Shown: piece after piece, positions 55,144-64,000 of the stretch
Layout: each line of letters begins with the position of its first letter
Numbering within the stretch: the first letter of the stretch is position 1
Source: Dryas octopetala
Taxonomy: Eukaryota; Streptophyta; Magnoliopsida; Rosales; Rosaceae
Assembly (NCBI GenBank): GCA_963921425.1
Contig: OY992837.1
Coordinates: 1,337,896 to 1,401,895, forward strand
DNA length: 64,000 nucleotides
Direction of reading: 5' to 3'
Translations under genes and position numbers: made by a program
The notes under the pieces: model-generated
Databases searched by the model: none
Seen by the model: the letters and a program-made list of their open reading frames with translations, nothing else
Told to the model about the DNA's origin: nothing

Positions 55144-55674
55144 CTACTTCTTAAAGGAGAAATTCTTTCTGCTTCCAATGCTGGATGCCTTTCTAATCTT
55201 AATCTTAGTGCGATTAACAAAATCTGAGAACATATCTATAGAATTGTCTTCTTTCCTTGTTCCATAAACATCTTCTGTTCTGGAGGCAACCTTCTCAATG
55301 CCAACATTGGAGGGCATAGCTGTGATCTTGATTTTGGTCCGGTCAATGTAATCAGAAAATGCATCATTGCTATCCAGACTTAATGTCTTATTAACTCTCT
55401 TAACTTGTGGTTCCATGCTCACCTCTGCCTTGGGCATTTTTGCCATTCCAGTCTGCGCAGCTTCAGCTCCAGACCCATTTGCTAGTTTGATCTGCACATA
55501 ATTAGAATAGCCAGTATGATCATGAGTTGGTGGTGAAGTGTTTGGGGCAGCAGAGGCAGGGATTGGGTCTTGTTTGTGGTGTGCATGATGATTTGGTTGA
55601 GAAGTTGGGCAGAGAATGCTGAAGATCTTCTCACACACACCCTTGGAGTTTGAGTCATCATGACTATTATCCAT
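55144..55674 (-). CDS. FSDYI-repeat family protein, copy 3 (176 aa), function unknown
   Basis: Intact single exon starting MDNSHDDSNSKGVCEKIFSIL, so the VCEKIFS segment of copy 1 is present but preceded by about 12 extra residues. The middle keeps HHKQDPIPAS and PTHDH. The two motifs are FSDYIDRTKIKIT (residues 106-118) and FSDFVNRTKIKIR (149-161), with the usual SNVG/SSIG turns and a FSFKK tail close to copy 2. The motifs are slightly more diverged (Thr for Ala before Lys). The copia element ends about 70 bp beyond its stop codon, so 3' processing could be affected. Confidence 0.8.
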   Translation of the reverse strand: MDNSHDDSNSKGVCEKIFSILCPTSQPNHHAHHKQDPIPASAAPNTSPPTHDHTGYSNYVQIKLANGSGAEAAQTGMAKMPKAEVSMEPQVKRVNKTLSLDSNDAFSDYIDRTKIKITAMPSNVGIEKVASRTEDVYGTRKEDNSIDMFSDFVNRTKIKIRKASSIGSRKNFSFKK

Positions 55675-57541
55675 TGATGTGTAAGAAAACTGGAAGAGGG
55701 AAAACTCTGGGAATATGAGTGACAGAATAAAAAGACAGTTTATGGGGTTAACTTGTGACTTGTGAGGGCTGGAGAGGTCACACTATTTATAGTCTGCATG
55801 AACGAAGCTAGGGAGAAGTTTGGTTTAGATTCCTAATGAATTGAAGGAAGAACCTTCTCATTTTCTCCAATAATATTCCCACTTTTTCTTCACAAATTTT
55901 CTTCGGAAATTAAGGCCTTACAAGCACACCTAATACAGCACTAGCAATTGAAAATGTTATATCTCCAGCTATTTTACATAATATTAAGCTTAATTAGCTT
56001 CCAAAAGCAATGAGAAGTACAGGCAGAAGACTTCAGCAACAGAATCTAGCTTTGGAATCAGGTTGAATAATTCAACTTGACATATAAAAAGACCTCTGCT
56101 CTTTTATGTAGGTGATCTTAGGTCCTTAACCACAGAGATTATGAATGATAATCCGCCGCTTTATAGTTAAAAGTTTACAAAGAATCATGGCTGTTCTGGT
56201 GGAAAACCAGAAAAACGAAATTTTACTCCTTGCAGAAGACCACGCTTAACGAATAATTCTCTTGAGTGGTTAATCGCATTTTTTGTGCGAATTTAAAATT
56301 CTGATTAAATGGCTAGGACAAGGTGGATCAATTGACAATTTTAGGGTGTAAGATCGGTTTTGAAATTTAGGCTTTTTTACAAGTTATTCGTATGAATTAT
56401 GATTCCATTTGCACTTGAGTATTCAAATTAAAAATTGAATAAATATATCAATTTAATTTTAAAAAATTTACAATGTCACATCTTCATCCAATTTGGTCAA
56501 CTTTTCCGTAAAAAAAGACCATGCGAGATGCCGGTGTCTCTTATAATTCATCTACTAAATTCTATGGTCTAGTACAAAGGGAAAAATGTAAGGAAAAAAG
56601 GTATTCCAACTAGAATTTACTGAAAACCTTTACTGGTTAGAAAGATGCTTCCCAAGTTATACCTAATGTCAAAAACGTGAACACCTATTCCATAGCTATT
56701 TACATGCATGGAACCTAAAAACTAATCATGAGAGATTCGTTCGTATATTACTGTCTCACCTGGGGTAGTGATGCACTTCCTACAACAATTACTAGCTCAC
56801 CTGATTTGATTCTACTGATTTGTGTCATTCTAATCTGCATGTATGGTCTGGCATGGTATGGCGCCCCATAGGTTCCCAACATAAACCACTTACCTTTGCA
56901 GCCAAAGTATTCCCTATCATTTCTGTCCAGCGATTTTTGTCAACTACTGTTGTCCACAAGGTTAGCCAATTCCATCTAGTTTTTCAACCTTCGCAACTGG
57001 AAAGACAATTTTTTTTTTCTAAAAAAAAAGGTTTAAGAAGCCGGTGAATGATCATCTCCAGCGAAGCCTAAAAGTGGATTAATTTCAACAGAATTGAACC
57101 ACTGAAAGACCCATGTATCATTTCTTTAATTTCAACAGAAATGGGAGACGGGGTGTTACAGATTCAAATATGTGGACTTCAACACAAAGGTAGGCTCTCT
57201 CATTTGCATCATTTTCGACTAGGTACGCTCCTAAACGCACCAACAGGAAAACAATAACACAATGATCGAGGGCCTCAAGTTGATGCCCATTTTCAAGCCG
57301 AATTACAAAATAAATGCATGTCCATGAAATGAGGGAAATTCCGAGAGTGAATTGGCTCAACCCTATGGTTAGCCTAATGAACACAACAAATCTGACATTT
57401 AACTAGTTCAAAATCAAAGTTTGATAATTAAAAGCAAAGTATAGCGATACAGCTGCCCTAAAGAAACTATTCTGTCATTGATCAAGTCACAACATAACGA
57501 TTTGGATCTCGAGGTTGACAAACCAAATTGAGGTTCCCTAT
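55675..57541. other. Intergenic, no gene seen
   Basis: Promoter of the 55144 gene, then AT-rich DNA and the 3' flank of FLK. Short chance frames only. Confidence 0.5.
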
Positions 57542-60500
57542 CTAGTACCCATAATGTGTGCCATAGACTGAGCCATAGCCTCCAGTATGTCCTGCATGTC
57601 CTTGGTTGGATGGGGGAGATGCATACACAGAACCATGAGCTGCATAGGAATTATAGCCTTGATCTGCAGAGCCAGCATTTTGAGTCTGCTGCGGTGGTGG
57701 TGCTCCAGCATCAGCCATGAAATTCTGCAAACAAACAAAGAAAGCACTGTCAAGTCCCGTATTATCAAACTAAACAAGAACTTTTAGGCTAATAGAAATT
57801 TACTAGTGTGTATCAACAATTCCTATTATGACCTCAGAAAAATCTAACAAGCTATAAAAAAGCATTGATTAAGATAGAAGAATCAAATGCCAGGACAAGG
57901 AGCATTGCCTGTATCAGTTGCTGAGCTGCTTGGACTTGGGAAGCACTTCCACTGATTTCAACAGTCATCTCCCCAGGGACACCCCTAGTCTCTTGTATCG
58001 TAACAGTTGCCCCACTAGCTCGTCGAATATAGCTTATACTTGCACCAGCTGTGCCAATAACAGCATCAGCATATGACAGCGGAATTTGCATTTGCTGTGT
58101 GATCTGCAAAACAAGAAAAACCAACATCTACATATTTGGACTACTACAAAGAACGAGGACTCATTCTTTCATGGAAACAACCAAAGGTTATGTAATAAGA
58201 TTTAAACTGATTAAGTCGGGTACATTATTGAAGCATGAGTGAGGTCAGAGTCAGGTTTCAAACCCCGAGTAACGTTTAGACTGAGTTCAAAACAGCTATT
58301 TCTCATCTCAAGGCCTGGAAACATATGCCCAACCTGATACTCAATGTATAAATGTCTTCACTACAACTCTATGAGACACAGTCCATGTAAATGATTTCTC
58401 TAAAATATGCAACTTCCTCTAACCTCTCCAAGATTTTTTTTTTAAGACGAAAAAGAAGACACAATTTATTGCTGAAAAACAATAAAAGTACAGAGAGCAT
58501 ATACCTTATCACCCTAATTTTGAATAGCTTCATCAATTAATTTTCAATACATTAAAGAAACATAAAAATAACCTGTGTGACCATTGATGGTGCCGACTGT
58601 GCATTTGATGATGCATGGACACCCATTGGAGCTTCTCTTCCATAAGCTGATATACCATGATGAGGCTGCTTCTCCATAGGTGGGGGCAAGTCAGCTGGTT
58701 GATAGTAATTGTCAATTTGCCGAGGAGGTGGCATGTACTGGGGATTAGGTGGCCCAAATCCAGGACCCCCACCAGCATTGTGGGGAAGACCTTGAGGTGG
58801 ACCCCATGATTGATGAGGTGGCATGTGCTCCATCTGGGGATTTGCCATTTGCATCTGGCACAAAAATTATGATCACCCCATGCTTCATCCAACACAAATG
58901 TTGAGAGTAGGTTTGAATTATTGCAAATGAGAAAGAAAAGAAAACTTACATGCATTTCAAATATTGGAATTATACTGCGGTCAACTAAGAACTTCCTAAG
59001 ATGAGATGCAATCAGTTCAATTGCTTTGTGCACACCAACTGGCTCACCCACTACTTCAACAACTCTGTCATCTTGAAGAGCAAAAATTGGAAGGTCTTCT
59101 GCAGCAAATCATTCAACAAAGTCAGGCAATAAAGCAGATGGGAAACTATGCAAAGGCACAGAAAACAATATATCCAGCTGAACATAGGAATGCAAGACTA
59201 AGAGATGGTAAACATTCAACAAAAACACTTTAATTTTCAGTATACGTAAACTATGTAAGATTAGTATCCCACAAATAAAACAATGAATGCTGCCCTCAGA
59301 AAATGCTAAATAGCAATATTTGTGCTACAAAACTTCAGTACAGCCACCAAAAATCTAATCTTATATCCATTAAGTAAAATTAACCCTTTAGGTTATACTG
59401 AAGAAACACAAGACCAAGGACGTTATAAGATCAGCAACTAAATCTAACAAGACATGCAGCCATGTAGTCTGTGATGACTTTTTTCAGAACTCGCAATAAA
59501 ATGCTCATCTAATGTACATTTAGAAGTATTTTTGGAAACTAGAAGATATAAGAGATTCAAAATATAATGAAGATAACCTGCTCCAAGAACTCTAACTATG
59601 CAGTTAGATGCTTCTTGAATGGATTTAACAGTTCCTCCCTGTTTTCCGATCAAGCTTCCTGCCTGTGAGGCTGCCACCAGCAGCCTTGTGGAGACTTTGC
59701 CACCCATGCCTGGAGGAGCATGAGAAGAATCACCATCCAAACCATCAATAATGCGCTTGTGAACCCTCAAAAGGCCATCCATTGCAGGAGGAAGAGAAGA
59801 ATCAGGCTCCTCCTTGGCAGAAACCATTACCTAACCAAAGCAATAAAAAGCACTATCAGCATATAATAAACAATTTCTTCTACTAAAAATTCATGGTACC
59901 TATATAATAGACAAACAGAAATTGTGTGGTGTAGTGGGAACTCTTATAAAATAATACCAGATCAACAATTCTTTGGAACCCCTGTAAAACTGAACTTTGA
60001 CAAAACAAGAACCACGTGACAAAGTATCATATCCTACAAAAGATAAGTTTCGAAAATTTACAGGGGAATAAAAAACAGATGTACACGCATACACAAGCTT
60101 TTAGGTCTAACTCATTCACTCATATTGATTAATTCATTGTGGTTACTTTCACTGCTTAATTATTTTCAGCATATGTATGACAATTTCATAAGCCACTTTA
60201 GATTTAACAGTAGTTTACAGCATCACGTTATTAAGGATTAATGATTTCTTTTATGGAGTACACCATCTGCGGCAAGACATCAATCATCCAGGTTCTGAAG
60301 TTACCAGAGATAATGCAGAGCTTCGTGGTACAATTGTTCGAATAGTGTATGTGTTTATTCAGATCAACTTTTCAGCACATTGTAATGCTCAATGCTGATC
60401 CCTGCAATCTGGACCTTTGGTTCTTCAAGTTTGGAATCTTATTGATGATTGAGTCGTTGCCTTAAAATTTGCACGGAAAAACCTGCACACATTCATTGTT

Positions 60501-61952
60501 GTTATTACAATAAATGGAACTGTATTCATATTTTGGGGATTTTTGTGATGTTGCTTCCTTTATGTCTTCTTTTTCTTAAACTTTTTTATAAAAAGAATTC
60601 CAGGATTTAGTATTTAAGAGTGTCTGACCTAAATTTGTTGTTTATCTCCTTGCACTTTTTTCATAATTCTCATGGATTTTTTCACTCTTCAAAAGAGCAG
60701 TGCTAGATATTACTGAAAACTTATATAGTGAATTCTTTTTATTTGAACAAAATTTTCTCCCCCTAAAAATCTTCACAGTTCACAATTTAACAAGAAAAAA
60801 TCGCATCTATGGATATAAATGAACAAGAAACTAGAATTTTAGAAGAAACGGCAACTATAATCCTTGTCAGACCAATCAAGGATCTCCAATGCAAGATGAA
60901 GAATACTTTAATGTGTTGTTGATCTAACATTATGCGTTATGTCTCATTACCTCTTTTCCACATTTTCTAAGACAATTACTACATACTTTTTTCTTTGTCT
61001 CAATATTTTTCCGCATTATTCTTTCCTCAAGTCGTTTCAACATTGATATCACCATATGACTGGCATAACTGGTGCACACGTCACTCTGTAATAGTCATGA
61101 TCATACTACGATGATCAATAAACAATCTCAACCATCCAACATTTATAGCCAACAAGGAACCTTCCCTCAACTACGATCTTACTATCTACCCTCAACAGAA
61201 TATTAAGCACACTAGTTAAACTATGAATTAAAAATGGCTAAATATAGTCCAAAGCAAAATCATATTATAGAGAATGACATAAACCAATTGATCAAAAACA
61301 GGCAGGTATGCAAAATTCATTGAAGGTGGAGCCAATAAAACAACTAACAGTAGCAAGTGCTGCTCTACTACATCCCATTCACACATGTTCAGTAGAAACT
61401 TACAGCTCTTTCAGTTGTTCCTGGAGGACCGTCAAGAATTTTAATGCGAGCTCTCGTCTCCTCAACTATCTTTTTAATGAACTCTCCTTTGCGCCCAATT
61501 ATACTACCAACCTTCTGGGCAGGAACCAACATCCGGAAAACGCTCTCCCCAGGCCATCCAGGCCACTTCTTCTCGCCTCCGCCAGTCGCAGCATCTTCAT
61601 GGTGCTCTTGGTTCTGTTCATGCTGTGGCTCCTCCTCTTCTACCTGTGCTTGTGCCAGTGCCAGTTCCTGTGCCTCTGCCTGTTCCTGTGCCAGTGCCAG
61701 TTCATGTGCCTCTGCTTGTTCCTGTGCCTCTGCCAGTGCTTGTGCCTCTGCCTCTGCCTCTGCCAGTGCCAGTGCTTGTTCTTGTTCCTGTTCCTGTGCC
61801 TCTGCTAGTGCCTGTGCCTCTGCTAGTGCCAGTGCATGTTCCTGTTGATGCTCCTGTTCTTGCTCTTGTTCCTGTTCTTGTGCATTCTCAGTCTCAGTCT
61901 CAGCTATTTGATCTTCACCATCTTCACCAAAGATTTTATCAACTTCAGCCAT
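57542..61952 (-). CDS. FLK: FLK-type protein with three KH domains (flowering-time RNA-binding protein), 6 exons
   Basis: FLK is a nuclear KH-domain RNA-binding protein of the autonomous flowering pathway, repressing FLC in Arabidopsis. CDS exons, 5' to 3': 61952-61404, 59830-59578, 59098-58950, 58854-58573, 58103-57909, 57724-57542; 1611 nt, 536 aa, in frame throughout. KH1 ([20 protein letters not shown]..) spans the exon 1/2 junction, KH2 ([20 protein letters not shown]..) spans exons 2-3, then a Pro/Gly/Met-rich linker ([13 protein letters not shown]), KH3 ([20 protein letters not shown]..) and a Tyr/Gly-rich tail. Residues about 24-110 are an Ala/Glu/Gln/Leu-rich low-complexity repeat that I do not recall from Arabidopsis FLK. 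The 1.57-kb first coding intron and one GC-donor intron are notable. No lesions. Confidence 0.93.
57725..57908 (-). other. GC-AG intron of FLK
   Basis: The exon ends ..CTGATACAG and the intron begins GCAATG. The next exon starts AATTTCATGGC after TTTGCAG, restoring QLIQNFMA, the conserved FLK sequence. No GT in the right place is available. Confidence 0.8.
60235..60405 (+). other. Coding-like segment in the FLK intron, antisense to FLK
   Basis: One plus-strand frame reads [20 protein letters not shown] and continues [11 protein letters not shown] before drifting into unremarkable sequence and a stop. The composition looks like a real exon, but I do not recognise the source protein. It may be a captured exon fragment. 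Confidence 0.35.
61640..61890 (-). repeat. In-frame repeat encoding EQ/ALAEAQ tracts in FLK exon 1
   Basis: Hexamer-like words (GTGCCT/CTGCCA, TGTTCC on the plus strand) repeat for about 250 bp, encoding alternating EQEQ and ALAEAQ blocks. Confidence 0.85.
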
Positions 61953-62620
61953 AAATAATTGTCTGCATTATTAAACATACACCAACATAATTAATTACAT
62001 TTATTACTCAACTGCAAGAATAGACAAATCATACTTTCCTATCTTAACACTTAATTCAAAAAAGAAGAAAGAATTTCAAAAAAAGATTTATAACCACCCA
62101 AATAAAGAAGGGGCTACAACTAAAATTAAAAAATATCTCACAATATAATACCCAAACACGTCATGAATAAAAAATAAGAACAACAACCACCTTCTTTCAA
62201 TAGAAAAAACAGCCCTAGAATCCGAAAACAAAGAAAACCCAATGCTAGACCAACGTGAACCATTAATTTACAGAAATAAATCAAGCAAATACCACTCTAA
62301 AACGATAGAAAAGTATAAAGAAGAATACAGAAAAAAAAAAAAAACCATATGCATATTTACATGGGTAACGAGGAGAACTAACTGTAGCAGAGTGAACCCC
62401 AAAATCTGAAACTGAAGAGTCGAATTGTGGAATAGGGCGAGGGGGATTTGATTAGGGTTTCGAAGGGGTTTAGGAAGAGAATGATTCAGACCGGCAAAGA
62501 AAAAAACAAAGAGAGAGAGTGATTTATCTGATTCGTGTGACGGTGTGAGCGTTGGCAAGTAAGTACGGGTACGGTATTCGATTTTGTGGTTTTAATTTCT
62601 ACGCCCACGCATCTGCTTTT
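61953..62620 (-). promoter_or_regulatory. FLK 5' leader and promoter region
   Basis: AT-rich DNA follows the start codon upstream, then a GC-richer, leader-like segment (62380-62560) with an AGGGTTT-type sequence. A leader intron is likely but its ends were not fixed. Confidence 0.4.
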
Positions 62621-64000
62621 TGGGTCCGAAAAAGTATAGTTCCTATTTGGCTATTTGCAATTTTGCACAGTAATTTTTAAATTGTTTAGATCACCTTTTT
62701 TTTCTTTTTTTTTTCCGGCCCGCACCTATTTATTTTATTCTTTTTTCTTTTTCTTTTGGCCAAGACTATTTATTCTATTCTAATTCATTGTGTGGCATAA
62801 ATTGTCTAGTAACAATAAATAACTTCTAAGAACAAAAATAATATTTTTTATTAGAAACAAGTCATGATAAAAATAAGATTGCAACTGCACGAAATGGGGT
62901 TCAATTTGTCATTCTCATCTCTACCCGTAAGATTAACAAGGGTGAAGGGTCCTAGAAATATTTCGTTTTTAATTCCTCGTAAATACATTGTATAATTCAA
63001 TTGAAATATATTAACACGTACTATATTATAACATAAAATCATAAATTTGCATTTAAAATAATTGGGAAAATTCAAACTCAATGGAAACTAACTATAAAAA
63101 ATAATATGTGTAATATATTTATTACACATATGAGGGAGATGAGTCCAAAACTCCAAAATTTGGTGCAAATAGAAGCTTTACTTTTCTCTCAAAATCAAAT
63201 TTTGTAATTTATACACCACATAGTCTCAAAAACAACTTGGGCTTGTAAATTTAAATTTTATGCTTCGGTTATGGTTGTCTGCCATTCTTGGGCCACAGCC
63301 CATAATTTATCGTTTTGGGTGGGTTGGCTGTGGGATATACTTAATGTAGCATGAGCCATGAGCGCATGATCGTGGATTGGAGCACAAAATAAAATTACTG
63401 ACAAAAAATTATCAATCTAATGAATATTGCCTCATCTCAAAATAATAAAAAAAAATATCCTTAAAGATATTATGGCAATGAAAAAATTGTAAAAATTGTG
63501 AGTGTAAGGAGAAAAGAAGTTCCCCGACATGTAGGACTCTCATACAGTCAAATTACCAAAATAGACGGTCAGACCGACTCAGACTTGAGTTCATAATGTG
63601 CTTTAGAAAAATGAGAAATCTATTATTGTGCTGAATATGAATAAAAATCAATTATTAATGAAAAACAAAATATGTGGTGTCAAACTGTCAATGCAGTATT
63701 TGGGTTCTATTCAAATACAAGACTTGTACAGTGTACTTGCTCAACTATAGTCAAGTAACAGTTCAACTCCAGTCCATCCTTGGACTGGAAAATCAACACA
63801 AATGAAGCAATTACCCAAGTTAAAAAGTTAATGCATAAAGATCAAGATAAACTACAATTAGATTTTACAGAGAATTCAGAAAAGCATTGAATACACCTCT
63901 ATAAAGACATACATAATTGTAAGTGACTGCACCAGATTCAATTTTTGACATCAAAAAGGTGGTTCTAATAGAGGTATAAAACCTAACTTTGCAAACAAAC
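62621..64000. other. Intergenic, no gene seen
   Basis: AT-rich sequence to the right edge, without supported genes or clear element ends. Confidence 0.5.

Noticed and set aside
61308-61954. Plus-strand frames rich in Cys/Leu, Ser/Ala and Val/Pro
   Set aside because: Antisense shadows of the repetitive FLK first exon.
1-64000. tRNA or rRNA genes
   Set aside because: None was recognised on reading both strands, though short RNA genes could be missed without a covariance-model search.

Overview
This is a plant nuclear window. The evidence is AT-rich intergenic DNA, spliced genes with GT-AG and some GC-AG introns, many non-autonomous DNA transposons, and a Ty1/copia LTR retrotransposon. The proteins look eudicot. 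My impression is Rosaceae (Prunus-like), but that comes from family resemblance and was not tested by any search.

Layout. 1-1.1 kb: first coding exon and leader of a GIF1/ANGUSTIFOLIA3 coactivator gene running off the left edge. 1.1-9 kb: intergenic DNA with a MULE-type element (3940-5342, 9-bp target duplication) and a broken ECA1/prolamin-like secreted-protein gene. 9.0-9.4 kb: a small secreted peptide precursor. 10.6-17.3 kb: a complete 16-exon gene for phosphoribosylaminoimidazole carboxylase (PurK-PurE fusion, 641 aa), with a PIF/Harbinger-type element in one intron. 18.1-20.8 kb: a hAT-like element and a 428-bp MITE. 21-23.5 kb: a membrane-anchored myosin-binding protein with a GTD-binding coiled coil. 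25.4-26.4 kb: foldback elements, including one MITE inserted into the end of another. 28.5-30.8 kb: a domesticated Mutator transposase (MUSTANG type).

31.5-44.7 kb: a tandem cluster on the minus strand with four intact CDR1-like aspartic proteinase genes and one internal fragment. They alternate with five decayed copies of a small gene whose family has two FSDYI..AK..IR motifs. Three intact members of that small family follow at 44.2, 46.0 and 55.1 kb. A Ty1/copia element (47993-55070) sits between the last two. Its LTRs are nearly identical, yet its gag-pol is broken and its protease motif altered. 57.5-62 kb: a complete 6-exon FLK-type three-KH RNA-binding protein gene (536 aa). The remainder to 64 kb is AT-rich intergenic DNA.

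As I recall, Arabidopsis MUSTANG1 and FLK are neighbouring loci. Here they flank the proteinase cluster, which suggests a conserved gene pair pried apart by tandem duplication and a retrotransposon. Other genes serve general functions (purine synthesis, organelle transport, growth control, flowering control) and do not form one pathway. Exon joins for the two long genes were worked out by hand; reading frames close across every junction.
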